Assembly (NCBI GenBank): GCA_905480395.1
Contig: CAJQQE010000028.1
Span: 1-48,531 of the forward strand
Direction: 5' to 3'
DNA: 48,531 nucleotides
Source: an uncultured Phycisphaerales bacterium
Lineage (GTDB): Bacteria; Planctomycetota; Phycisphaerae; Phycisphaerales; SM1A02
Numbering within the stretch: position 1 is the first letter of the stretch; every line of letters starts with the position of its first letter. The notes below the pieces were generated by a model. That model did not search any database. It saw only the letters and a list, made by a program, of their open reading frames with translations, and was not told the DNA's origin. Made by a program: the position numbers and the translations under genes. Of the stretch, positions 19,335-29,700 are shown in pieces.

Positions 19335-20750
19335 ATGACACCCGTGCTTCGCTGGATCAAGTCCCACCTCGTCGTCGTGATCTGCGCCGTCGTTATCGTT
19401 GTTGTCCCATTGGTGGCGTGGTACGTCTCCTCTGGCATGTCTGCAGAGCTCAGATCCCAACTGCAACAGACCGCTTCGAAGGTGAAGGAACTTGATCGGT
19501 TTAAATCAACCACCGTGGCGCTACAGGTCCCAGGTGGCGATCCCATTTCCGTCCAAGGCGTGGTGAATCCGCGTCTCCTTGAGGCCTACGAAAAGGCGGT
19601 CTCAACGATTGGGACTCAGGCAGAGATCGTGCACGCCGCGGGCTTGTCTCGGAATCAGACCCTCAACGGCCGGGTTCGAGGCGCAGACGACATCCTTCCC
19701 GGTCACTTCCCGGCGCCGTCATCAAAGCCTGAATTCGAGGAAATGCCGTTCCTTTTGCATGAGCGGCTGATCGAGGCGTACCAATCGCTCTTGTCGGAGG
19801 TCCGCGCCGGCGTTCCTCCCACGGCAGGCGATGTCGCCGAGCGACTTTCCCGCCGTCGAGACGTCTTCGTCTCTGGAGCGCGGAAGGACGCCGTCGATGA
19901 ACTCGACGAGGACGAGACGTTGGCGATGCAGAAGGAGTTGACGGCGGCGAGGCTGAACATCTACCGGAGCCACGTCCTTGGTGAGGACGGCACCACGCCG
20001 ATCAGTTTCTATGCCAGCCCGGCCGTTCTTCCAATTCCACCGCAGCCGACCAATGTGATGCCGCTTGGCGAGATGTTTGAATGGCAGTGGCAATTCTGGG
20101 TCACCGAAGACTTGCTCCACGCGTTTGCGACGGCCAACGGCGATGCGGAAGTAATCAGCGGGCCGATGAAGCGTCTACTTTCCATGAGCATCGCGCCGCT
20201 CGATGCCGATTTGGCGGCGGCGGGATCATCCGGTGGAGGCAGCAGCTTTGGTGGCGGGACTCCAGGAATGGGGAGTCCCGGTGGAAATGCCCCTGGACGC
20301 AACCGAGGTGGAAACGGCCGCGGCGGTGCGGCGCCGGAAAGTTCTTCCGGCTCCGGCCCATCAAACCCAGGCGACGCTCAGATTGATGCTTCTGCTGCGG
20401 CGGGCATCGATAAGTCGCTTTCAATCACCGGGCGAGCTTCCAATAGCGTGTACGACGTCCGAGTGGTCGACTGCACGATTGTGGTGGCGACCCGAGGGCT
20501 CCCGGCCGTCATCGACGCGATCGCAGCGCAGAATTTTATGACCGTCCTCGATGTTCAACTCCAGCCAGCGAATGCTTTCGCCGCGGCGGCGAACGGCTTC
20601 ATTTACGGGATTGAGCCGGTTTCCACGGTGAATCTCCGGATCGAGACGATCTGGCTTCGAGAGTGGACGGCGGATGCGATGCCCGGTGATCTCCGGGAAG
20701 CGCTCGGTATCAAAAGCACACCTAAGACCACGCCTGGCAAGGCTGGTTGA
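19335..20750 (+). CDS. Bitopic membrane protein of the pilM operon (PilO/GspM-like position)
   Basis: This 471-residue protein has a short basic N-terminus, one transmembrane helix (about 11-33), a helical segment, and a Gly/Asn/Arg-rich linker (about 300-355) before a C-terminal alpha/beta domain (about 370-450) of ferredoxin-like character. In type IV pilus and type II secretion operons the genes after pilM/gspL encode PilN, PilO or GspM proteins with one helix and such domains, so this is the likely role by position; direct sequence similarity is not obvious. ATG 19335 follows GGAAAGG. The gene lies 88 bases after pilM. Confidence 0.7.
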   Translation: MTPVLRWIKSHLVVVICAVVIVVVPLVAWYVSSGMSAELRSQLQQTASKVKELDRFKSTTVALQVPGGDPISVQGVVNPRLLEAYEKAVSTIGTQAEIVHAAGLSRNQTLNGRVRGADDILPGHFPAPSSKPEFEEMPFLLHERLIEAYQSLLSEVRAGVPPTAGDVAERLSRRRDVFVSGARKDAVDELDEDETLAMQKELTAARLNIYRSHVLGEDGTTPISFYASPAVLPIPPQPTNVMPLGEMFEWQWQFWVTEDLLHAFATANGDAEVISGPMKRLLSMSIAPLDADLAAAGSSGGGSSFGGGTPGMGSPGGNAPGRNRGGNGRGGAAPESSSGSGPSNPGDAQIDASAAAGIDKSLSITGRASNSVYDVRVVDCTIVVATRGLPAVIDAIAAQNFMTVLDVQLQPANAFAAAANGFIYGIEPVSTVNLRIETIWLREWTADAMPGDLREALGIKSTPKTTPGKAG

Positions 20751-20812
20751 CCCTTCGTGATTGATTTTCAGTCACCTTGTACCTCGAACCTTGAAGCGGA
20801 AGATATCCACAG

Positions 20813-22762
20813 ATGAACAAGGGAATTCCATTCTGGGAACAGCACATCGAAAAGATGGTCTTTGGCCTCGCGGCTTTGGTCCTCCTCGGCGTGCTCGCCA
20901 TCGTCGTGCTCGATCTCGATGCGGTCACCGCTGACATCGATAATCGAGTGCTCGGGCCCGCGGAAGTCGACGAAGTCATGATCGCCAAGGCACGCGAACT
21001 GAGCCGAAAGCTCCAGCCCGATGCGACCGCTGACATCGAGCAGTTCGCGTCGGTATCCGGTGGTGGGGGAGAGGCCTATCGTCAGCGATTGGCTGGCTCG
21101 ACATCACCTGCAACGGCGCCACCACTCATTGCCCCCTCACTGGCGTCAGTTCTCTTGCCGGCCGAGGTTGGCTCCGCTGACGTCTGGTACTACCAACCGA
21201 TCATTCCCGAACCTCGAATTCAGCCGATGGTCCTGCAGACCATCGACACGATCCAGCAATCCGAACTCGATCGCGTTCCAACGCTCTCCGCAATGCTTGA
21301 TGGTGGGAGCCGGGACGTCATCTGGACGACGCCGGTTGCCAGCATCGATCTCGCCGCGATCCGTGCTGAACTTGAGGGCCAAGATTCAATGACGGACCCG
21401 CGTCGGAGTCAGATTCCAAGTAACTGGTACAACCGACGGCCATACTTCGTGGATGTTGTCTTTGAGCGTCAGGCCATGGGGCGTGATGGGAAGTGGGGTA
21501 CCGCCGAGCTGGTTGAGCCTGTTCCGGGGATGAGATCGTTCCGCGAGGAAATCGCAGAATTGGTGGCAAGCGCTGGACTTGATGCGGGATTCCGACGCCA
21601 AGTCTGGCAGACCCTCGATGATAAAGTCCAACAGCTCGAAATCATGCAGCCTGATTTCTATGCCACCAAGAATGATTCATTCGCTGAACCTACGCTGTTT
21701 GATGATCGAGCAGCGTCCAGTGCTGACGAGATCGAAGATGTCAGCGATGAAGAAGCAACCCGTCGGCAACAGCAGCGTGAGATTGAGCGGCGACTTCGCG
21801 ATCGAGTCAACTCCGCGAAACGAGTCGAATCCACCCTCGAAGAGCTCGGTGGTCCGATGCGACAGGAAGACATCGATCAGGCCAAGGGTGATGGCGGAGG
21901 AGGCAGCAGCGGTGGGGGCCGAGGCGGTGGCCGAGGCGGTGACAAGAAGGATCCGAACGGCGACCCAGGGTTTGGGTCGAGCGGCCAAGGAAAGAAGGGG
22001 TCAGCGGTTTCGGCCACTGATCAACGCCGGCGTCTGAATCTCACGCTCAAGCTCGATCGTCTCAAGACGGAGATTCAGCGTCTCCAGTCTGAATTCGAGG
22101 CGCTGAATCCAGCCGCGGCGGCCGCCATGGCGGGGCTCGATGATGAATCACTTCAGATCATCGACGTCGCGACGGATGATGAAATGCTGGTCTGGACGCA
22201 TGATCTTGGCGTCGTACCGGGTGCTTCCTATCGATATCGCTGCCGTGTCTTGCTCTACAACCCGCTCTTTGCACGCAGTAGGCAGCTCTTGAAGGCTCAG
22301 CAAGAGTTCGCGACGGCCTTCACGATCGAATCCCTGACCAGCGACTGGTCGGCACCGATCGAAATCAAGCCGCCCGTGGAGTTCTATGTGGTCCGAGCCA
22401 CCGAGGATGGCGGGAGCATGGGCTTGGGTGAGATCCGGATTGAGATGTACCGGTATTTCAACGGAAGTCGTCGGAGTGAACAGTTCACCGTCCAACCCGG
22501 TGAACAGATCGGCCGATCCGCCACCGTGACTCAGAACGGTGAAGTGGCAACGGTCGACTTCTCGACGGATTGGTATCTGGTGGACGTGATTGCCGATCCC
22601 GCCGCGGTTGGTGGCTCCGGGCTGGATCGTGACGATGACTCGGCGGTGGTCTGCAGGCGGATCGATGGATCGGAAGTGCGGCTGAGAGTCCCTTCGCGGC
22701 AGATCGCCAATCCTGAGCGTGTTCGGCTCAAGATGGATGTCAGAGACGCCCAGTCTTCCTGA
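20813..22762 (+). CDS. Bitopic membrane protein with coiled coil and glycine-rich linker, pilM operon
   Basis: The third gene encodes 649 residues: one transmembrane helix at about 16-36, a large exported domain, an Arg/Glu-rich helix around 310-350, a Gly-rich linker (about 362-395), a coiled-coil segment (about 405-430) and a C-terminal beta domain (about 450-640). I cannot assign a family. The architecture parallels the previous gene (N-terminal anchor, long exported part, Gly-rich hinge), suggesting both form one envelope complex with PilM. It is separated from the previous gene by 62 bases and ends before a strong terminator. Confidence 0.65.
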   Translation: MNKGIPFWEQHIEKMVFGLAALVLLGVLAIVVLDLDAVTADIDNRVLGPAEVDEVMIAKARELSRKLQPDATADIEQFASVSGGGGEAYRQRLAGSTSPATAPPLIAPSLASVLLPAEVGSADVWYYQPIIPEPRIQPMVLQTIDTIQQSELDRVPTLSAMLDGGSRDVIWTTPVASIDLAAIRAELEGQDSMTDPRRSQIPSNWYNRRPYFVDVVFERQAMGRDGKWGTAELVEPVPGMRSFREEIAELVASAGLDAGFRRQVWQTLDDKVQQLEIMQPDFYATKNDSFAEPTLFDDRAASSADEIEDVSDEEATRRQQQREIERRLRDRVNSAKRVESTLEELGGPMRQEDIDQAKGDGGGGSSGGGRGGGRGGDKKDPNGDPGFGSSGQGKKGSAVSATDQRRRLNLTLKLDRLKTEIQRLQSEFEALNPAAAAAMAGLDDESLQIIDVATDDEMLVWTHDLGVVPGASYRYRCRVLLYNPLFARSRQLLKAQQEFATAFTIESLTSDWSAPIEIKPPVEFYVVRATEDGGSMGLGEIRIEMYRYFNGSRRSEQFTVQPGEQIGRSATVTQNGEVATVDFSTDWYLVDVIADPAAVGGSGLDRDDDSAVVCRRIDGSEVRLRVPSRQIANPERVRLKMDVRDAQSS

Positions 22763-22855
22763 GTGACGGACCGCAAAAAACGCTTGAAACACAGTGGTTT
22801 CGTTGCCGCCGCCAATTTGTCCGATCGAACTAGAAATCATGTTTCGAACTCGCCA

Positions 22856-22891
22856 GCCGGCCGTCCTTCAAAGGACGGCCGGCTTTCTCTT
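22856..22891 (+). terminator. Strong Rho-independent terminator of the pilM operon
   Basis: A GC-rich stem (GCCGGCCGTCC paired with GGACGGCCGGC) closes a six-base TTCAAA loop and is followed by TTTCTCTT. It lies 94 bases past the last pilM-operon stop and separates that operon from the rRNA unit. Confidence 0.9.
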
Positions 22892-23267
22892 GCGGGTCGT
22901 GGGCCAGGCACAGCGGAGACCCCTCTGGGGCCGGATCCAATCGCGTGGCCCTTCCTGGGCTGCCTGACGGGCCTCAGAGCACCTCTGGTAGCCGGCGTGG
23001 CCGTCTTTGTTTCCGCAGGAATCACACTCCTGGTTTGAGGATCACGGATGAATCGTGTCGCGAGCCTCTGAAGTACGTCCAGCAGTGCCATGGGGGCTTT
23101 GGGCTCCGGTCCCAAAACAGGTTTTCTGGTGGAGAAATGGTGGATGAATGGGACTCTTTGGCATCAGATCACGTCGGATGCCGACTATCCAACCCATCAA
23201 CCGGGCGTCAAAGCCCTGAAAACTCAAAAACAGGTCTAGAAATGCCCATTTTGGCGAGTGAGTGGGG
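22892..23267. other. Spacer before the rRNA promoter
   Basis: About 375 bases hold no gene that I can support. Short open frames here lack ribosome sites, and the longest crosses the terminator. Upstream activating sequence for the rRNA promoter could lie here but is not recognisable. Confidence 0.5.
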
Positions 23268-23295
23268 TTGACACCCTCAGGGATTTTACTATCCT
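23268..23295 (+). promoter_or_regulatory. rRNA promoter (sigma-70 type)
   Basis: A consensus -35 TTGACA (23268-23273) is separated by 16 bases from TATCCT (23290-23295). It lies about 290 bases before mature 23S, the place expected for a dedicated promoter of a 23S-5S unit without 16S. Confidence 0.75.
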
Positions 23296-23366
23296 TCTCC
23301 TTCTGCCCTCAACCGACGGAAATCGTCAAGCGAAGGCAGCCGGCCAAGAAGTTTAGGTCGCGTTTC

Positions 23367-23379
23367 TGCTCTTTGAAAA
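23367..23379 (+). promoter_or_regulatory. boxA-like antitermination element
   Basis: TGCTCTTTGAAAA closely resembles the bacterial rRNA boxA (TGCTCTTTAACA) that recruits NusB and S10 to prevent early termination. It lies in the leader about 70 bases after the promoter, the standard arrangement. Confidence 0.75.
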
Positions 23380-23395
23380 CCCGTGCACGATGTCG

Positions 23396-23444
23396 CGATG
23401 TTCACTGACCTTTCACCAAGATGTAGGTCAACATGTGAACATCG
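23396..23444 (+). other. Leader hairpin in the 23S precursor
   Basis: CGATGTTCAC (23396-23405) pairs perfectly with GTGAACATCG (23435-23444), and an inner six-base pairing (TGACCT with AGGTCA) extends it. Probably part of precursor folding just after boxA; a processing role is inferred. Confidence 0.7.
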
Positions 23445-23506
23445 AGACCGAGAGATCTTGAGTAGCCATGTGACTTGCGGGCTGTCTTGCTTGCTGCTGA
23501 CAGCCG

Positions 23507-23538
23507 TTTCCTTAATACCACTCGCGGTGTTAAGGAAA
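23507..23538 (+). other. Second leader hairpin in the 23S precursor
   Basis: A 13-bp stem, TTTCCTTAATACC with GGTGTTAAGGAAA (one G-T pair), closes a six-base ACTCGC loop. No U tract follows, so it is a structural or processing element rather than a terminator. Confidence 0.75.
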
Positions 23539-23563
23539 GGTCGATCTTCGCTTCGTTCCTTCG

Positions 23564-23584
23564 GGATCGGGTCGAGGTCGGCGC

Positions 23585-23590
<6 letters not shown>
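23564..23590 (+). other. 5' arm of the pre-23S processing stem
   Basis: Positions 23564-23571 (GGATCGGG) pair with 26359-26366, and 23576-23590 pair with 26340-26354 (GGTCGGC with GCCGACC, GGTCAA with TTGACC). Together they bring the ends of 23S into a long stem of the RNase III type. The innermost GGTCAA is within mature 23S. Confidence 0.8.
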
Positions 23591-26345
<2,755 letters not shown>

Positions 26346-26515
26346 GTGCCGACCCTGCCCCGATCCATAGGATTGGGTGACAGGTCGAGCACAGAAGGTC
26401 ACATGGTGGGACAGCCGGTTGACACCGGTGAGTCCCAATAGCCAAGATCACTTGGTCTCGATACGCGACATTTGCACGATTACCGCCTGGCTGGGTGACA
26501 GCCCGGTCAGGCGTT
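26346..26515 (+). other. 23S-5S spacer with two hairpins
   Basis: The 170-base spacer has no tRNA. It contains the 3' arm of the pre-23S stem (to 26366), a hairpin at 26408-26436 (GGGAC and CCGGT arms), and one at 26484-26513 (CGCCTG with CAGGCG) directly against 5S. These are likely processing structures. Confidence 0.75.
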
Positions 26516-26623
26516 TGTCGGTGACCATGAGGACGAGGAAACACCTGTTCCCATCCCGAACACAGAAGTGAAGCTCGTTCTGCCGATGATACTGCTCAGC
26601 GGGAAAGTAGGTTATCGCCGACA
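26516..26623 (+). rRNA. rrf: 5S ribosomal RNA
   Basis: About 108 bases with the 5S hallmark CACCTGTTCCCATCCCGAAC followed by ACAGAAGTGAAGC, and terminal helix pairing of TGTCGGTGA with the 3' end ATCGCCGACA. The exact ends could differ by a few bases. It is co-transcribed with 23S. Confidence 0.93.
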
Positions 26624-26627
26624 TTTA

Positions 26628-26669
26628 GGCCCGACCGAGGGAAACCTCGGTCGGGCCACCTTTGTTTTT
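26628..26669 (+). terminator. Rho-independent terminator of the rRNA unit
   Basis: A perfect 13-bp stem (GGCCCGACCGAGG with CCTCGGTCGGGCC) with a GAAA tetraloop is followed by ACCTTTGTTTTT. It starts five bases after 5S and is the strongest terminator in the window. Confidence 0.95.
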
Positions 26670-27288
26670 GGACCTCGCATCACGGAATGAAAGGTGAGGT
26701 TGAAGACGATCCCGAAGGCAGCCCATCGATGGCTGATCGATACTGCTGGCGCTTGGATCGCTGCCCAGCGGAATATTGGGGGGTTGCGGTGCGATCGCAA
26801 GGGGTAGCCGGAGAACGAGCGTTCGATCCCGATGTCACTGAACTGATCAGGAATACGCCTTGAGATCCACCCTTGAGAGGGTTGGATTCAGATGTTCATT
26901 GGTTTGAGATCAAGGGCTTGTTCCGAGTTTTTGCTTCACGGTTCAGGACCCACATTTGATGATGTTCTCGGCGTGAGGGCGTGTATTTTCGGGTTCGAGA
27001 GTGAGGTGAGGCTCAGTAGGATGCTCGAAGGAGTTCTGGGGCGAGCTCCGAAGGGATTATCTAACCTTGGGGAAGGGCCCTTAAACCAGATTCTGAGCGA
27101 ATCTGGCTCGACCAGGTGCGGTTCGTCCAGCAGGGTTCGAGGCTGCGTACCAGTAAAGATGGATCCGAGCATGGTTTGTTGACGGATGGGTATCAGGAAT
27201 CATGTGGCTTAAGTTGTTGAGTGAACGCGGTTCGCGTAGGCTAATCGCGGATACGAGGTGTTTTCGGAACTTGGCGGGGGGTATACGA
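26670..27288. other. Long noncoding region upstream of the RRM gene
   Basis: About 620 bases hold no convincing gene. Visible structure is an imperfect hairpin at 26863-26890 (GATCCACCCT with AGGGTTGGATT) and a perfect 8-bp hairpin at 27086-27106 (CCAGATTC with GAATCTGG). I checked by eye for tmRNA, RNase P, SRP RNA and 6S RNA signatures and saw none. Part of it may be the leader of the RNA-binding protein gene. Confidence 0.4.
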
Positions 27289-27672
27289 ATGCCGCAGAAC
27301 AAAATCTATGTTGGGAACATTGCCTACGCTGCTGAGCTGGAGGAGATCCAGTCGTTGTTTGCGCCGTACGGTGAGATCGAGGATATTGCGATGGCGATGG
27401 ACAAGGAGACCGAGGCGTTTCGCGGCTTCGCCATCGTGATGATGCCCAACGTCGAGGAAGCAGCGCGGGCGATCGCCGGGGTGGATGGACATCAACTTCG
27501 AGGTCGCCGACTGGTCGTGAATCAAGCGGTGAAGAAGTCAGCGTTGGTGAAAGAAAACGCGACGCCAGTCACCATCGCGAATCGCGACGGTGCCGCTGGC
27601 CTGCCGCGACGAATTCGCAAGAACGTTGATGCTCGGCCTCGACGATCCGGGCGAAACCCGCGGCGTGGTTGA
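27289..27672 (+). CDS. RRM-type RNA-binding protein
   Basis: This 127-residue protein has one RNA-recognition motif at about 4-80 with RNP2 IYVGNI and RNP1-like FRGFAIVMM, then a basic, Arg-rich tail (about 95-127). Single-RRM proteins of cyanobacteria and planctomycetes bind single-stranded RNA and often respond to cold or stress; the role here is inferred. The start at ATG 27289 follows a GGGGGG run at about eight bases. The frame extends upstream without RRM-like sequence. The RNP1 motif has Ala-Ile in place of the common Gly-Phe, so one aromatic RNA-stacking position is changed. Confidence 0.88.
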   Translation: MPQNKIYVGNIAYAAELEEIQSLFAPYGEIEDIAMAMDKETEAFRGFAIVMMPNVEEAARAIAGVDGHQLRGRRLVVNQAVKKSALVKENATPVTIANRDGAAGLPRRIRKNVDARPRRSGRNPRRG

Positions 27673-27721
27673 AGCGGCGACCGAAAAAAGCCAATGCGCG
27701 AACGCGAATCTGAACGATCGT

Positions 27722-27750
27722 TTGATTCTGTATTGAACGTTGAATATTAA
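27722..27750 (+). promoter_or_regulatory. Candidate promoter upstream of hscB-like gene
   Basis: TTGATT (27722-27727) and TATTAA (27745-27750) are 17 bases apart in a locally A/T-rich stretch, 130 bases before the co-chaperone start. The match to consensus is partial. Confidence 0.4.
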
Positions 27751-27790
27751 ATGGATCGGGTGGGTCTCTCGGCCGTTGAGATATGGAGAC

Positions 27791-27830
27791 GACTCGGGTC
27801 GATTCGGGTCGATTCGGGTCAATTCGAGTC
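27791..27830. repeat. Four 10-bp tandem repeats between direct repeats
   Basis: Four units of the form GATTCGGGTC (first GACTCGGGTC, last AATTCGAGTC) lie in the leader of the hscB-like gene, flanked by identical 9-base copies of ATGGAGACG at 27783-27791 and 27831-27839. The period equals one DNA turn. Confidence 0.85.
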
Positions 27831-27881
27831 ATGGAGACGCCGCTGCTTGAGTGCTCCCATCAAACTTGGGAGAATGCGTTG

Positions 27882-28424
27882 ATGACCACGGATATCTTTT
27901 CACTTCTCGGTATCCCGGTCCGGTTTCGACTGGACCGTGAGGATCTTCGACGACGGGCAACGCGATTGGCGGCCCGGCTGCATCCGGATCGAGCGAGTAA
28001 TGCGATTGCAGCCGCGAGCTGCACCGATGAACTTGCCTCCGTGCACGCAGCGGTTGATATTCTCGAAAACGACCTTGATCGAGCCGAAGCCCTTTTGAAG
28101 ATGCATGGTGGGCCGGGGCCTGCGGAAGATCATGGCCTTCCCGACGGCTTCCTCGAATCCATGCTTGAGATTCGGATGGAGCTTGAGGAAGCGCACCAAC
28201 TCGATGATGAAGTCGGGCGGCTCCGGTTGCAAGCCTGGGCCGCGGGCGAATGGGAGGCCCGCCGCGATGCCGTGGAGCGGCTTTTCGATGGTGATTCAGC
28301 AGACTCAGACCATCAACCCAGTCCGGCCGATCGACTTGAGATTCGACGAGAACTGAATCGTTGGCGATACTCGCAGCGGATGCTTGAGCAGATTGATCCT
28401 GGAATGAATGCTCTGGACCTTTGA
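27882..28424 (+). CDS. hscB: HscB-like J-domain co-chaperone
   Basis: This 180-residue protein has an N-terminal J-domain-like region with the HPDR motif at about 34-37 and a C-terminal three-helix domain (about 90-175), the layout of the HscB/Hsc20 co-chaperone that delivers the scaffold protein IscU to an Hsp70 during Fe-S cluster assembly. Length agrees with the family (about 170-176). No isc genes lie adjacent, so the symbol rests on architecture. ATG 27882 has GGGAG ten bases upstream; the frame opens earlier at 27783 across the tandem repeats. Its last 17 bases overlap the next gene, so translational coupling is likely. Confidence 0.75.
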   Translation: MTTDIFSLLGIPVRFRLDREDLRRRATRLAARLHPDRASNAIAAASCTDELASVHAAVDILENDLDRAEALLKMHGGPGPAEDHGLPDGFLESMLEIRMELEEAHQLDDEVGRLRLQAWAAGEWEARRDAVERLFDGDSADSDHQPSPADRLEIRRELNRWRYSQRMLEQIDPGMNALDL

Positions 28425-29700
28425 ACCAGTGCCCCTACTCGAAGTCACCGACTACTTATTGCTTGTCTCTCTTCTCCCACTCCTTGTGGTGAGTGGCTTT
28501 TTCTCGGCATCTGAAACCGTCTTCTTCGGGCTTCGTACCGACGACCGGGCCGCGATCCGTCGCCGTGGCGGGTTGGTGGCGACCGCCGTGGAAGGGTTGC
28601 TTCGAGATCCTCGTCGGCTTCTGGTGACCATTCTGCTTGGAAACATGACGGTGAATACCGTCTACATGACGGTCAGTTCGGTCTTGATCTTGCGGCACGG
28701 CGAGACGCCACTGGTGGGCGTCTCTTTTGGGCTCTTCACGCTCTTTGCGGTCATCGCGCTGGGTGAGGTGGCGCCGAAACTCGCCGGGCAGGCTCATCGA
28801 GTCGCCGCCGCGGGATTCCTCGGGCCACCTTTAGCGGTGCTCCATCGAGTGCTGTCTCCATTAGGTCGAGTGATTGCATCGTTTCTCATCGAGCCCCTCC
28901 ATCGGCTGATCGGCCGCCCCGTTGAAGCGCGGCTCGATTCCGAAGAGCTGGAAGCCCTGATCGATCTCTCGCTCCGGCAAGGGGTGATTGATCGCGACGA
29001 GGAAACCCTGCTTCGAGAAGTGGTGTCATTTCGAACGCTTCGGGTCCGAGACATCATGACCCCTCGGGTTTCGGTGCTCTCCGTGGGTATCCAAGACCAG
29101 CCGGCAGCGATTCGCGATCTCATTGCGGAGAGCGGTCTCCAACGGGTCCCGCTTCACGCGGAGAACCTCGACGAGATCATTGGCATCCTGCCGTGCCGCC
29201 GGTTTCTCCTCGAAGGCGGCGGAGACACACCGGACCCAGATCGATTGCGTTCGCTCTGTCGATCTGCAGCCTTTGTTCCCGAGATGGCCTCGGTGGAACA
29301 ACTGCTGGCGAGATTCCGAGATGAAGGGTCGACCATCGCCATCGTGGTGGACGAGTTCGGTGGCACGGCAGGTCTGGTGACCATCGAGGATGTGGCCGAG
29401 GAACTGGTCGGTGAGATCGGTGGCGCAGACCACGCAGAGTTCGTTGATCCAGTCCGACTGGCCGAGGCACGCTGGCGAGTCAGTGGACTCATGCCGCTCC
29501 ACGAATGGAAGGCGACGTTTGGTCCCGCAGTTGATGATCGTCGAGTTTCAACCGTGGGTGGTCTGTTCCTCGCGAGGCTTGGACGTCTGGCACGAGCGGG
29601 GGATGAGATTCAATTGGTGAACGTCCGACTGGTCGCGGAACGAGTGAAAAAGGGCAGAGTTGAAACTGCCATCGTCGATCTGGTGGAGGAGAGCTCATGA
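28408..29700 (+). CDS. CNNM/CorC-HlyC family membrane protein
   Basis: The 430-residue protein has an N-terminal CNNM transmembrane domain (about 1-185; helices near 15-32, 70-90, 105-125), a pair of CBS domains (about 205-335, containing MTPRVSVLSVG and VVDEFGGTAGLVTIEDV) and a C-terminal CorC/HlyC domain (about 345-425). Members are linked to magnesium and cobalt efflux or to divalent-cation homeostasis, with CBS domains binding adenine nucleotides. The ATG overlaps the hscB-like gene by 17 bases and its stop overlaps the next gene by four (ATGA), so these genes form one unit. Confidence 0.9.
   Translation: MLWTFEPVPLLEVTDYLLLVSLLPLLVVSGFFSASETVFFGLRTDDRAAIRRRGGLVATAVEGLLRDPRRLLVTILLGNMTVNTVYMTVSSVLILRHGETPLVGVSFGLFTLFAVIALGEVAPKLAGQAHRVAAAGFLGPPLAVLHRVLSPLGRVIASFLIEPLHRLIGRPVEARLDSEELEALIDLSLRQGVIDRDEETLLREVVSFRTLRVRDIMTPRVSVLSVGIQDQPAAIRDLIAESGLQRVPLHAENLDEIIGILPCRRFLLEGGGDTPDPDRLRSLCRSAAFVPEMASVEQLLARFRDEGSTIAIVVDEFGGTAGLVTIEDVAEELVGEIGGADHAEFVDPVRLAEARWRVSGLMPLHEWKATFGPAVDDRRVSTVGGLFLARLGRLARAGDEIQLVNVRLVAERVKKGRVETAIVDLVEESS

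Noticed and set aside
22763-23038. A 91-codon plus-strand frame after the pilM operon
   Set aside because: It runs through the strong terminator at 22856 and has no ribosome site or family-like sequence.
26670-27288. Possible RNase P, tmRNA, SRP or 6S RNA gene
   Set aside because: No signature of any of these families could be recognised by eye.
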